A stretch of DNA of 64,000 nucleotides. It comes from Physcia stellaris (Eukaryota > Ascomycota > Lecanoromycetes > Caliciales > Physciaceae). Shown piece by piece: positions 12,421 to 24,540 of the stretch (its first letter is position 1; each line of letters starts with the position of its first letter). The position numbers and the translations under genes are program-made. Under the pieces are notes generated by a model, which did not search any database, was not told the DNA's origin, and was given only the letters and a program-made list of their open reading frames with translations. The stretch is taken from assembly GCA_018902385.1 (NCBI GenBank), contig JABSSW010000029.1, positions 62,001 to 126,000 of the forward strand. The letters are read 5' to 3'.

Positions 12421-13045
12421 TTTGCGAGAACCCAAGATGTGACGCTTTTGCAGTAGATTTTTTGATGACGAGTTTGGGTATTCAATAGTACAAGAAACAT
12501 CACACGACGCTAGCGCAATAGCTCTCAATCAGAAACGGACATTGAGACATGCGTGCAGGCTAGCTGTAAAGTGTGGCTCGAGCGCTGATAGTAGAAGTGT
12601 GGGGACAGCAAGTTTCTAAAGTCAGCAGCGGTCGACATGCCTTCCACAGCGTTTAGTTTTTATGGTCAGGCATATCGCACAATTAGGAACGACAAGCAGG
12701 GCAGACTCGAAGATGAGGCTGTGAGACTGGTTTTGAGACTCGAGGATCGCGCTTGCTTTAATAATCTTGCATGTAACATTGGCTGAATGGATGACGATAC
12801 TCCGCGTATGTGATAAAAAGAATTCCCTCACCTCATTTTGTCACAGGGCTGTACATCGATGACCTTTTCAGATAGAAGGGACCGTACAGAATTATGACAC
12901 GTGATCGACGTCAATCCCGGCTTCTTTCTCTTCATTAAATAGGCAGCTCATGTAACAAGCTAATAAATCGGGGACATTATCCATATTTACGCTTGTTGTG
13001 ACGCAAATTGACAATTGACAACTATAACAAGGTCACTGTATTTTC
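12421..13045. other. Intergenic region between NLR start and amidase 3' end
   Basis: Base composition is normal and CT, CC, AG and GG dinucleotides are present. It contains the upstream region of the NLR gene and the downstream region of the amidase relic, both on the minus strand. I see no convincing additional gene, tRNA or repeat. The short open frames here have no recognisable domain. Confidence 0.5.
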
Positions 13046-15022
13046 TCAAAGGTGCGTTTGTTGCTTCAACCACAAGTCGTTCTCTATCATTAGTTTCTTC
13101 GTGTCGCTAGAGCACCGTGTTGGGAAGGCTGTTCGCCCGGCTTGCGTTGATGTTCGCAATTCTGTTGTCTCCATCAGGTCCTTCAAAAGAGACAAAAGGT
13201 ATGCGTCACTGCCTCGTGCACCAATAACATCGATGCTTGCTGGAAGCCACTCTTCGCGATTCGTCACTGTCGACATGTAAGAGGTCTGTTCAACGGGAAG
13301 GATAGCTTCGGGAGCTTTAGCAAAGGGGGCGATCATGTAGTAAAATCATCCATAGCTCATCCAGTCTGGTTTATCGCGGTAGTTGTCACGATAATCAGGC
13401 GTCCCGGTGGTTCATGGAATGAGCAAAAGCGTTTCGGATTCTCCTTCGATCGAAGCGGGAATGATGTTGCTTTCGAATCATTTTTGAAAGATGCTCAATT
13501 GCTTGATAGTCTCTTCATGCATTTCAGCTGTCACGGTTGGGAGCCAGGACATCTTGAATTGATCTTCAGGATTGAAGTAAGGTGTATAACCGAAAGTGTT
13601 GATATAATCATTTTGAAAACTTTTGTACGTTTGATACTGAGTTTTCGCATAGGATCACGGCAATGTACTGTTGAAGTATTCGGCGAGACTCTTGTCAGTT
13701 TTGATGGGATTATTCTCTTTCCAATTGTCATTCAAGTTGATAGGCACACATTTCGAACCTGTATATGTCTCAAGCTTGGCGATGAAATTGTCGAACAAGG
13801 TCTGTTGATCATCCTGTGCAACGGGCTAAAAGTCGCTCGGGTAGAATATTTTTCTGGGCTTATGGGCACGGACATCGGAAGAATGAGAATTGTAAAGCAG
13901 CCGGCTTATCGTCTCTAAAATTGCAGCGTCACGGGTCAGTCCTTCAAACGTGTCGAATTCTGCGTCCCAGGGTATGATGTTCTTCACGGAAGTCATTCCA
14001 TGAGAGGGCCTTAACGAGAAAATCCCTTCGATGGCAGCGGGCGACTTGAGGCTACCGCATTCGTCTGTTCCTGTTGCAAAGTCCAGTCATTCGAAGGCTG
14101 CCATTGCAGCACCGCTGCCTGCACTGCTGCCGCTTGGACTTTGGTAGCCATCTGCCCGTGGAGAGAACGGGGCATGAAAGTCAACCCAATCGGCAGTTCG
14201 CCATTCAGTGTTTGCGAATTGTGTCGTTTTTGTCTTTTCCACTACTACGGCGCCGAGCTCTAAAAGTTTCTTGACTGAGGGAGCGGTCTCTTTGCTGGGA
14301 GGATAGAGACGCGTGTAATCTCGAGACGAACCTCCGGTTCGGACGCCTTGTAGATTCATGGTGTCTTTGACAGCAATGCGCAAATCAGCGAGTGGAAATT
14401 TTGCACTCCGCTTATAATACATTCGGGAGGGAATCGCAATGCTCAAGGAGGCAGGATTGTATTCTTCACGAACAGCAACACCAAGCAGGCGATACTCGAA
14501 TAGGTTCTTTTCGGACGGTATCGTCGACATGACGAAAGCGTCAACATAGTCTGAGTATAGGCGGGAGATTTTGTGGAGGACAGCATTTTCCAATCAATAC
14601 GGGCCTCACGACAAATGCTGACTTCCCGCACACTCACGCCTGAAGCTAAGATTTCTGGTATCGCGCTCGCGGAGAAGGTTGAGGACATCCTCTGCAGGCT
14701 GCGCATTGCTTGGAGAGCAGTCGAATACAACAGTGTCCAAGAACTCTGGAGATCAGACATCATTCTCACGAGTGAAAGTAGCAATAACATCTCGAACATA
14801 GTCGACGTTTGGAGAATTTATGTACGGAATGACCGTGCAGGGTCCAGTGATGCTGTTGTTTTCCGAGCCAGAATGAAATTTCCCATTTGAAACGTAATAA
14901 GGAACATCTGCAATGTACTGGATCGAGTGCGAACTTCGGCCCAAAGCTGGGGTCTTCATGGCTTGCAAAGTCGATACAGCTAACACAGCCTGGAGTATGG
15001 GAAGGGTGAGCTTATAGAACAT
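13046..15022 (-). pseudogene. Amidase-signature family protein, one frame with eight in-frame stops
   Basis: Starts at ATG 15022 with a secretory signal-like MFYKLTLPILQAVLAVSTL. The frame keeps phase over about 658 codons with no indel and ends at 13046. Amidase signature parts are clear: AVKDTMNLQGVRTGGSS (catalytic Lys), SGSSAGSGAAMAAF (cis-Ser) and FATGTDECGS (nucleophile Ser), so the Ser-Ser-Lys triad is kept. The frame is broken by TGA at 14755, 14608, 14596, 14089, 13657, 13480 and 13414, and TAG at 13828 (high coordinate of each codon). Several TGAs sit where Trp is natural (after GPY; before LDFATGTD; before FESN), pointing to TGG-to-TGA changes. Such enzymes hydrolyse carboxamides; fungal secreted members are of unknown substrate. 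It lies in a gene island between two repeat blocks, and I infer a recent loss by spreading mutation. Confidence 0.85.
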
Positions 15023-16025
15023 GGCTGCCACCTGGTTGGTGAATCTTGAGCGTCTCACAGTAAGCCTGCTTCGTCCTTTCAAGTCACTGGTGGGGACGCG
15101 AGCAGAAGAAGGGAGAGGACGGGACGAAAACGAGCAATCTTTGTGTACTTCGCTTCTCTTCCCAGTCGCATATTCTAGCTTTCGTCCTGCAACAGTCTTA
15201 TATAATAGGCAGCGACATTTGATGATCAAATTGGTCGAAGTGAGGCTGCATCGCGTGGACCATACAGTACCTTAGCGGGCAAAGGGGATGCTCAGGAATG
15301 GTCCTCGGAGAGTTGAGCGGTAATAAAATACTATCAAGCATTGTTTCGAAAAAAATGCAGTTGCAGACATTGACTTTGCGCTATAATAGTCGTTTTCAAA
15401 TTACTGTATTCGTATTGAATGACATTTCAAACTCAATCGTTTGCAAAATTCAAGCGTTTTGCAATTACAATCATGTTTTGACGTGAATTCTGATTGATGC
15501 GCGAATCAACGAACAATATTTGCATACATCATTCGCATTCATTCGTTTTTCGTACGATAAATTTTCATTCAAATTCAAATTTGCGCGAATTTTACGAATT
15601 TGACATTTAATTTATTATGACGTTGATATGAAAACAACTGTGCATTTAACGAGATGTTGCAAATGTTCATGCGCAACAAAAATTTCAAAAAATGAATTTT
15701 TAATGTCAAATTTCAAAATTCAATCACATTTTAAAATTCAATAACAGAATTATCAATGCGCAATTATTTTGCATGTATTAACATTTGAAATGTTTCGTTT
15801 ATTAAACGTGTATTAATAATTTTTAATTTTTATTGTTACGATAAATTTGCACATAAAATTGAATTGATAATATTTTGATCAAAAAAAATTAACGTTTTCG
15901 CAAAATTTTGACAATTGTTTTCATATGTGTTTTGCAATTTTTTAAATAATAACAATCAATCATTTTATTTTTCACATTATGCATATTGCAATTATTTTAT
16001 AACAAATGATAATATTATTAAACAA
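15023..16025. other. Amidase upstream region and island/repeat boundary near 15.35 kb
   Basis: Normal composition up to about 15340, then an abrupt change to A+T-rich DNA with C followed mainly by A or G. 15.35-16.03 kb has no recognisable coding sequence. The change happens within some tens of bases around TATCAAGCATTGTTTCG. No terminator or RNA gene is seen. Confidence 0.55.
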
Positions 16026-16304
16026 TATAAAACATTCAGAATTCAAATCAGCAAAACATTGCGAATCGAATTTCGATAAAATTATATCAAACAATTCGAT
16101 CATCGAAATTCGATAAATTATGAAAACGATCAATTTGATCACGTTAACATCAAATTTTCGATTGAATTCAACAAGTTCATATTTTCGAATAAATTTCGAA
16201 ATGTGTGTACGATTGAACAAATTGATTGACTATATAAACAAAAATTTGTAAAATAATTAGTTTTGCAATTATTAATTTAATCATACAATCGTTTTTGTTA
16301 TACA
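16026..16304 (+). repeat. 5' LTR of gypsy element 2 (279 bp)
   Basis: Matches 22684-22956 over its length. It starts TATAAAACATTC (TGTAAAACATTC in the partner) and ends TTGTTATACA, giving TGTA...TACA inverted ends. Eleven differences from the 3' LTR were found by eye; eight are ApG/ApA or CpT/TpT. TTTTTGATGTCA follows, at the place of a primer-binding site, and is also found after the 8611-8900 LTR. Confidence 0.8.
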
Positions 16305-17460
16305 TTTTTGATGTCACATTTTTGAATTTTACATTTTAATAATTATCATAATTCACAGATTAACATCATTCGTGTATACAACATGTTTACACTTTTCAAC
16401 AATATGAATACTTTTACGAATTTTGAAAATGAATTTATTTTGAATTTATCAAAATCAAATGTCATCATGAAAAAATATCGAACATATATTTAACAACAAC
16501 ATGTTCGAATGAAAACATTATAACGTGCATTTGTATTTTCGATCGTTTAAATTTTTGTTTTTAAAAAAAAATCGTTTTACATTAAAATAATGAAAAACAA
16601 ATCAAAATTATTCGCTGAAAATAATTATAAAAAATAAATTCAATACGTTTGAAAAATGAAAAATCAATTCGACATAAATCAAATGAACGATTACGTCAAA
16701 AATTTTGACAAAATTAAATTTTTTTGCTGTAATTTTTTTAAAAAAAAAATTTATCGCACAATTATTTTGAAACGTTAAAGTCAAAAACAATTCGAAAATC
16801 AATTACATTTGAAAAAAATATGTCGATTTTTTTAAAAAAATACTAAAAAAATTTTCATTAAAAAAAAATAATTTCGAAAAATATAAAAACTATAAACAGC
16901 AAACGAATCAAACAATAAAAAATTACAATGTTTATCGTATCGTTTTGTTTTCGAATTTATATTCGTTTATGAAATTTTCATCAACAATAAAATTACAAAA
17001 TTTCGTATTGAATTTAATTCAAAATAATCAGAATTTTTTGATCGAACAAAAAATTGAAAACGACAAAAAAATAATTTTTAAACGTTTCAAACAACGAAAA
17101 AATTTTCAACGCAAAAAACAACGCAATATCAATCAAAATAAATTTGATAACGATTTTAACAAACGCAAAAAAAATGAAAATAATTTCGATAAAAACGAAA
17201 ACAACAATTATCAAATTAACAAAAATCGACGAAAAAATCGAAAAAACGATAAAAAACTCAAATTCGATAATTTTAATCGAAAATCAATCAAATTCAAAAA
17301 ATTTTGACGTTGAATCAAAATCGAATATAAAAATATCGTGAACAACGATCGATGCATAAATTGCGATAAATCTGAATGCAACATCAAAAAATGTAAAAAT
17401 ATCAAATCGAATATTCGTTCATTCGAAAAAAATTTTCATGAATCAAAATCAAAAAAATAA
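16305..17460 (+). pseudogene. Gag relic of gypsy element 2 with zinc-knuckle-like motif
   Basis: An open stretch at 16945-17307 is very rich in Asn, Lys, Arg and Gln, as expected for a basic nucleocapsid region after A-directed mutation. At 17353-17394 the frame gives CINCDKSECNIKKC, which has zinc-knuckle spacing C-x2-C-x4-C-x4-C with Cys at the usual His position. Sequence before 16900 has no clear domain. Confidence 0.6.
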
Positions 17461-17465
17461 TCGAT

Positions 17466-20400
17466 TTGATAATTTTCAATCAAATTGATTCAAAAAAAAA
17501 TTCAATAACAAATAATCGAATGAATTTAAATTCGAACGAATTCAATACGTTCATTATCGAAATCAAAAACGCAAAACGTCGTCGTAAAAAATTTCGCATA
17601 ATCAAATACAAAAAAATCAAAATCAAAATAAATAAAACATTTGACGAAAAAAACAAATTGAAATTCGAAATCGTTATGAATTCAAAAACAAAAATCAATT
17701 TAATAAATTTTAAATTTGTTAAACGATTCGAATTAAAATCATTTAACGTATCGAATTGCGAAACAATGATCATAAAAAATCATTCATTCAAAATTTATGA
17801 AATTTATTTCGTGCAATTCGAAATACAAAATAAAAACGACGTGAATCGTTTTTTAACGATAATTTTTTAAAAACAAATTTAGATTGAAACATGATTTTAA
17901 ATTTGTTTTGAATACAATTATTTGAAATCAATATAAATTGAAACATCGACAAAATCGAATCGTGATCAATGAATGTAAAATCGTTTTTTTTTATCACAAA
18001 TCGTATCGAAAAAATCGAATCAAAAAAATTAATCAATGCAATTTTCAATAAAAAAAAACACGTTTTCGTTTTGTTCGTACAAATGATTTTTGACGAAATA
18101 AAATATTTGAATGACGTACATATCGAACGACGATTGCAAATCGATTTTGTTTTCGCGAAAATGAAAAAAAAAATATCAAAAATTTTTTATTCGAAATTTT
18201 GAAAGAATTCGTTGACATAACAAATGAAAACAAAACATACGAATTATTTGATTATGAATTCGATAATCATGCAATAAATTTAAAATCAAACAAAAAATTA
18301 TCGTATGAATTCATTTACGCATTGTCAAAAAACGAACTCAAAATTTTGCGAACATATCTGAATAAACATTTGAAAAACGAATTTATTCGATTTTTCAATT
18401 TTTTTGCGAGCGTTTCAATCTTGTTCGTTAAAAAAAAAACGAAATTTTACGATTATGCGTAAATTACAAAAATTTTAATTTTTTAACGATCAAAAATAAA
18501 TATTTTTTATCATTAATCGATGAAAATCTGAATCGTTTAAACAAAATTCGCAAATATACAAATTTTGACATGATAACGATTTACAATCGATTTCGTATTA
18601 AAAAAAAAACGAATAAAAAACAACGTTCAAAACACGATACGAACATTTTGAATATATCGTCATGTTTTTCGATTTCATTAATGTATTTGCAACGTTTCAA
18701 AATTTCGTCAACAAAATTTTGATCGAACGATTAAATTTGTCGATCATAATTTATTTGAACGATATAATTATTTATTTTAAAAACGAAACACAACACGTCG
18801 AAAACGTCAAATGAATATTAAATCGTTTAAAAAACACAAATTTTTTTTAACATGAAAAATGTAAATTTTTCAAAAATAATATCGAGTTTTTGAATTTTAT
18901 CGTTTCATCGAAAAAATGCAAATGCAACAAAACAAAATCGAAATTATACAAAATTGATTTCAACATTTAAAAACGTGTTCGAATTTTTCGAATTTTTCGA
19001 ATTGTGCAATTTTTATAAACGATTTATCAAAAATTTCAATAAATTGACATTATTTTTGATTTTCATGTTAAAAAAATCAACAAAATTTCAAAAAAAAAAA
19101 AAAAAAAACGAAATCGAAATAAAAATCACAATAAAAAACGATTATCGAACGAATTTTTGATTTTCGAAATTTTCGAATCATTCAAACGATTACGCAAAAC
19201 GTTTATGAAAATTTTTGTTTTGTAACATTTCGATTCGATTAAATTCATTCGTGTGAAAATCGACGTTTCGAATAAAACAATAAAAAAAATATTTTGTCAA
19301 TCAAACGACAAAAATCATTGACATTCGATAATTTATTTTTCAAAAAAAATGATATTCGCGAAATGTAATTATGAAATTCACGACAAAAAATTTTTGATTA
19401 TAATTTTCGCATTTAAACATTGACGTCATTATTTGAAAAAAACGAAAAAACAAATTTTCGTTTTGACGAATCATCGAAATTTCAATCGTTTCATGATTAC
19501 AACAAAATTATCATTTCGACAAATACGATGAGCACAAAAATTGTCACGTTACAATTTTGTTATCGATTATCGTTTCGACAATAAAAATTTTGCGAACGAT
19601 TTGTCAAAACGATTTGATTACATGACGATTATCGAAAATAAAATTGAAAACAATCGTCAAATTTTGACGCGTTTGCGACAATTTTTACAAACGAATTCAA
19701 ACGAATTTTCGATTTATGTGAACGAAATCAAAACGACGATGTTCAAACTCAATAAAAATGAAAATTTCGCGTGCGAATTTCTTGAAAAAAAATGAAAAAA
19801 ACAATTTTTCGAATGATTTTTTTGACGTTTCAAATATATCAAACGTGATTATCGACGAATGAAAAACATTAATATTAAATAATGCAACGATTTTCGAATC
19901 GATCGACGAAATAATTGCGCGAAAACATATTCATGAACATGATGCAACATATGACGATAAAATCATTGACAATTTTGTCGAATTGATTCGTTCATTATTA
20001 AAAAAAAATTCTTGTGCGATTCAAATGAAACAAAAATTAATTATTTTTGAAAAATCACATTCGTCTTGAATAAACGAAAAAGAAATATTATGACATGAAA
20101 ATTGTCTGTACGTTTCATCGAATTTGAAAAAAAACGTCATAAAATCGAATCATGACAATTTTTTCGCAAATCATTTCGATGTAAAACGCATTTTGAAATT
20201 AATACGACGAAAATATTATTGATCGAACGAAAAAAAAATTTCAACATGATTCAAACATGCGAACACAAATAAAAAAATATTGCGAAACATGTGCAATTTG
20301 CAAAAAAAACAAAACATTTCGTCACAAATCATACGAAAAATTATCGTTTTTTTTATATCGAAATTCAAATGAATTGACATTATTATGAATTTCGTGACAA

Positions 20401-21350
20401 ATTTATTTGAAAACAAAACATGAAACGAAACAACGTACGATTCAATATTCGTTGTCGTAAATCGTTTAACGAAAATAACACATTACATTTCGATCAAAAA
20501 AACAATGATCGCAAAAAATTTCGTCGAAATATTGATTCGAAAAATCATTAAATTTCATGATTTTTTTTCATCGATAACAACAAACAAAAAATCGATTTTT
20601 ATTTCGAAATATCACGACGTTTTATATTATACATTAAAAATCAAATTCAAATTATTCACGATTTATTATTCGCAAACAAATAATCAAACGAAACGTCAAA
20701 ATTCAATCATGAAACAATATTTTAAAATTTACGTCAATTTTCAACAAAATAATTGAATAAAATTATTGTCGATGATTGAATTTGTTTACAACAATAATAA
20801 ACATGCGTCAACGCAAATGTCGTTTTTTGTAACAATGCAAAAATATATTTCGAGAATGTTTTTCGAAAAATTTGCAAATTTCAAAATTAAATCAAAATTT
20901 GCGAAAAAACATGTCGAAAAATTGATCGAATTGATGAAAATATTAAAAATTAATTTAACATTCGCACAAAAACAACAAATTAAATACAAAAATGCAAAAA
21001 CAAAAATAAAACGTTTTTACGTAAAAAATTACGTCAACGTCAATGACAAGAACATTCGCATCAAACGCAATAAAAAACTCGAATGAAAGTTTTTCGATTC
21101 ATTCAAAATATTTAAAACAATAAAAAATCAAACATATCAATTCGAAATATTCAAACGTTGACGAATTCATGACGTTTTTCACGTTTTTTTGTTGAAAAAA
21201 ATCAAATTTAAAAAAAAAAAAAGTTTCGTTAAAATTCACGTATCAGTCGAATATCGAAAATGACGAAAAATTCACGAACGAAAAATTTGAATTGAAATCA
21301 TTTTGAACAACAAAATTTATAAAAAAATCAAATTTCGAATAAATCATACA
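17466..21350 (+). pseudogene. Ty3/gypsy pol relic of element 2 (protease, RT, integrase)
   Basis: Protease: at about 17670-17760 NSKTKINLIN stands where a D-S-G-x-x-I-N-L-I active site is expected, the Asp now Asn. Reverse transcriptase spans about 18199-18900 over several frames, with YLND at 18752-18763 instead of YLDD. The integrase C-terminal part is at 20505-21086: DVLYYTLKIKFKLFTIYYSQTNNQTKRQN-type core, then NFQQNN, stop, IKLL with TGA in the place of Trp, then EFVYNNNKHAST. A VFHVFLLKK segment near 21170 marks the end of the integrase C-terminal region before a chromodomain-like stretch. Many TGA and some TAA stops and frame steps make it non-functional. Confidence 0.8.
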
Positions 21351-22683
21351 AGTGAATCAAAATTTTATTATTTGATTCAAAAAAATTAAAAAATCGAAAA
21401 AAATTTAAAAAAATGTTTCGAAAATTTCATTTTGAATAAAAGAAATCAAAAAAATCAATCGAAAAAAAAATTTTCGAAAAAAATTTTCAAAAAAAAATTA
21501 TTTTTCATAAAATTCGAAATCAATGATTTCAACGCGAAAAAATTACGCAATAAAAAATTTTCGTGAAAATGAAATTTGAAAATCGAAAATTTCGCAATGA
21601 AAACATTTCAAAAAAATAAAAAAAATTCAAAATTCGAATTGTCAATCAAATTAACAAAAATCGAAAAAAAAAATTAAAAAATTTTGAAAACAATCGTTGA
21701 TTTCTTCGCAAATGTTTCGTTTTTGAAAATTCAAAAAAATTTTTAACGCAAATCGAAAAAATCGAAAAAATATTTAAAATTTCAAATTTTTCGAAAAAAT
21801 TTTTAACGATTTTTCAAAAAAATCAATTTAAAATCGAAATTTAAAAAATGAAATTTTCGAAAAGAATTTTTCGAATTTTGATTCAATGAAAAACTACGAA
21901 AAAATTTGAAAATTTCGATTAAACATCTAAAAAATATGTTTCGAAAAATGAATAATTCGAAAAAAAAATGTCAAAAAATCATCAATCGTCGACGCGTTCG
22001 ACGTCAAATAAAAAATTTTCACGATGAAATCGTTGACAAAAAAATTCAATTTTCACACGTAATTCAATGTTATTTATTGTTTAAAATTTACGACGCATGA
22101 AAAATTGAATCGTGTCAAAAATATTTTCAAAAATTGTTGTTCGATTTGATTGAACGACGAATAAAATGTGAAATGAAAAAAAAAACAAAAAAATTTTCGA
22201 AATTTGATATATCGAATGCGATCGCGACAACGACGTTTTTCGCGTTTAAATTTTTCATGAATTCGATATACGAAAAAAAAAAAACAAAAAAAAAAAATGA
22301 TTCGAATTCAAAATTCATTGTCAATCAATTAATTGTCAATCATCAAATCGAAAATTGTGAATTGTACGAAATCAAATTTTCGATTTTGAAAACAACAAAT
22401 AATGAAATCATCAAATCATGTTTTTTTTGAATCATTCAAAAAAATGTATTTTCAAATTTTTAACGCAAATTGATTAAAAATCGAAATGAAAAATATTCAA
22501 ATGCGAAAATCACGATGACAATGATTTTTCAATTCAACGATTTCAAATGCGAAAATCGCGATTACAACGATTTTTCAAATTTCAAAAAAAAAACATATTT
22601 ACACAAATTTAACGAATTTTATTGCGAAACATGTCGAAAAATATTGATCATTTCAAAAAATTTCGATGTTAAAAAAAAACGCA
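21351..22683 (+). mobile_element. 3' internal region of gypsy element 2
   Basis: Strongly A-rich region with short frames (21906-22100, 22134-22430, 22470-22688). 22086-22190 resembles 7080-7185 and 22196-22683 matches 8106-8610, so it is a conserved 3' part of this family. 22470-22688 contains a short FYCETCRKIL piece with CxxC, too short to name. Confidence 0.6.
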
Positions 22684-22956
22684 TGTAAAACATTCAAAAT
22701 TCAAATCAACAAAACATTGCGAATCGAATTTCGATAAAATTATATCAAACAATTCGATCATCGAAATTCGATAAATCATGAAAACGATCAATTTGATCAC
22801 GTCAACATCAAATTTTCGATTGAATTCAACAAATTCATATTTTCGAATAGATTTCGAAATGTGTGTACGATTGAACAAATTGATTGACTATATAAACAGA
22901 AATTTGTAAAATAATTAATTTTGCAATTATTAGTTTAATTATACAATCGTTTCTGT
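22684..22956 (+). repeat. 3' LTR of gypsy element 2, last bases missing
   Basis: Begins TGTAAAACATTC and matches 16026-16304 up to CGTTTCTGT at 22956, where the 5' copy continues TATACA. Here CTGATCGAGTTTAACG follows, so the last six or so bases are lost and a different element seems to start at about 22957-22958 (TGATCGAG). Confidence 0.8.
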
Positions 22957-24540
22957 CTGATCGAGTTTAACGTCTTAATCGATAAAATATAACATTTCGA
23001 AAATTTTCACTTTTTTTCGTTTTCACGATTCAATTTTATCATTATTCACAATGTTATCACGATAATTCATTATCGTTTCGTAAACATTGCGTTTGTTTGT
23101 AATCATTTGATCATTCAATCGTATATTTTTTTACAATTTTGAATCGTTTAAATTTTCGTGAACGATTGTTCGATCAAATGACATCATTTAAAATTTCGAA
23201 AACATTTGTTGTCGTTGCGTTCGTGATTCGAAACAATATCGTTATTTCGTTTTAACAATCATTATTCGACAACACGATCGTGAAATCGTTTTAATTTAAA
23301 ATCGATCAACGAAACGAATTGATTTCAATTCATGAAAATTCATCAAACGACGAACGCATTGTTGTTGTTTTTCGCGTGTCGTTTCGACGTATTATCGTCG
23401 TTTCAACGAACGTCGACAATTTCGAATTCGATAATTAAATTGATTACGTACAATTGCGAACAATTCAAACGATAATTGAAAAAAAACGAAAAACAAACGT
23501 GAATATAAATTGTTTTTGAAAAAAATCAAATGTTTCGATACAACGTCATTTCGAAAAAACGAAATTAATTCAATTCGCGTTGTTGAAAAAAAAACGAAAA
23601 CGTTCACAAACGTTTTTCAATAACGAAAACGAATGACAATGACGACAACGAAAAATTTCGTAATAAATTTATTTCGAAACGTTCGCGTTTTCGACGAATT
23701 ATCGAATTCAAATTCAAAAATTTATTCATTTACAACGTCAAAAATATTAAAAAATTTCAATCGTGAATTCGAAATGTCGTGTGAATTTTCGACGCAAATT
23801 TTAATTATTTTTTCAAACGTTGTATCAAAATCGTTTGAACGCAACAATTTTTTGATGCGATTTCAATCGAATTATGAAAATCGCATCAAAAAATCAATCA
23901 ATATCGAAAAAATTGATGATGACGTGATCGTATTTTTCAAAAATTTTTCACAACGATGTCGAATTTTTGAAATTCGTCGTTTTGATGTGAATCAAAAATA
24001 CAATGATAATGTCAAAAAAAAACGATGAACGAATTCGCAACGCATTTCGAATCGTTGAAAACAAAATTGAATGTCATCGAAAATATTAAACGAAACAAAT
24101 TTTTTTATGATTTGAACGATATTTTACGAAAAATTATCATATTCGACGCAATTTCGTCGACGATTTGTCAAAAAATTTTAATCAAAATCGTCAATACGAA
24201 ACGATCGTCATTTTATCAAAAATTTTCAAAACGTTTTCGATTTTCGCAAATTTCTTCGTTCGAAAATCGTGAACGTCAAAAAAACAAAAATTTCGTCAAA
24301 AAAAATTTTTTTGCGCAATTTGATAAAACGAAAAATTAATTTGATAAAAACAAAAAAAACGACGTCAATTCGTCGACGAAAAAAAATCGAAATTGTTACA
24401 ATTGCGATAAATCGAAACATAAAAAAAATTGTTTTTATTCAAAAAAAAACAATCGTCGACGTCAATGCGATTCGCAAAAATAAAAACAAAACATTTTCAA
24501 AATTTATCGAAATCAAAAACGATTCGAAAAATTGAAAAAA
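22957..24540 (+). pseudogene. 5' region and gag relic of gypsy element 3
   Basis: 22957-23600 is A+T-rich with no clear feature and may contain the 5' LTR; I could not find its partner. A gag-like frame runs at 23633-24028 (capsid-like FKNFSQRCRIF) and continues at 24025-24339 in another phase. A zinc-knuckle-like motif CYNCDKSKHKKNC lies at about 24393-24431 (C-x2-C-x4-H-x3-C, one residue shorter than usual). Confidence 0.6.
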
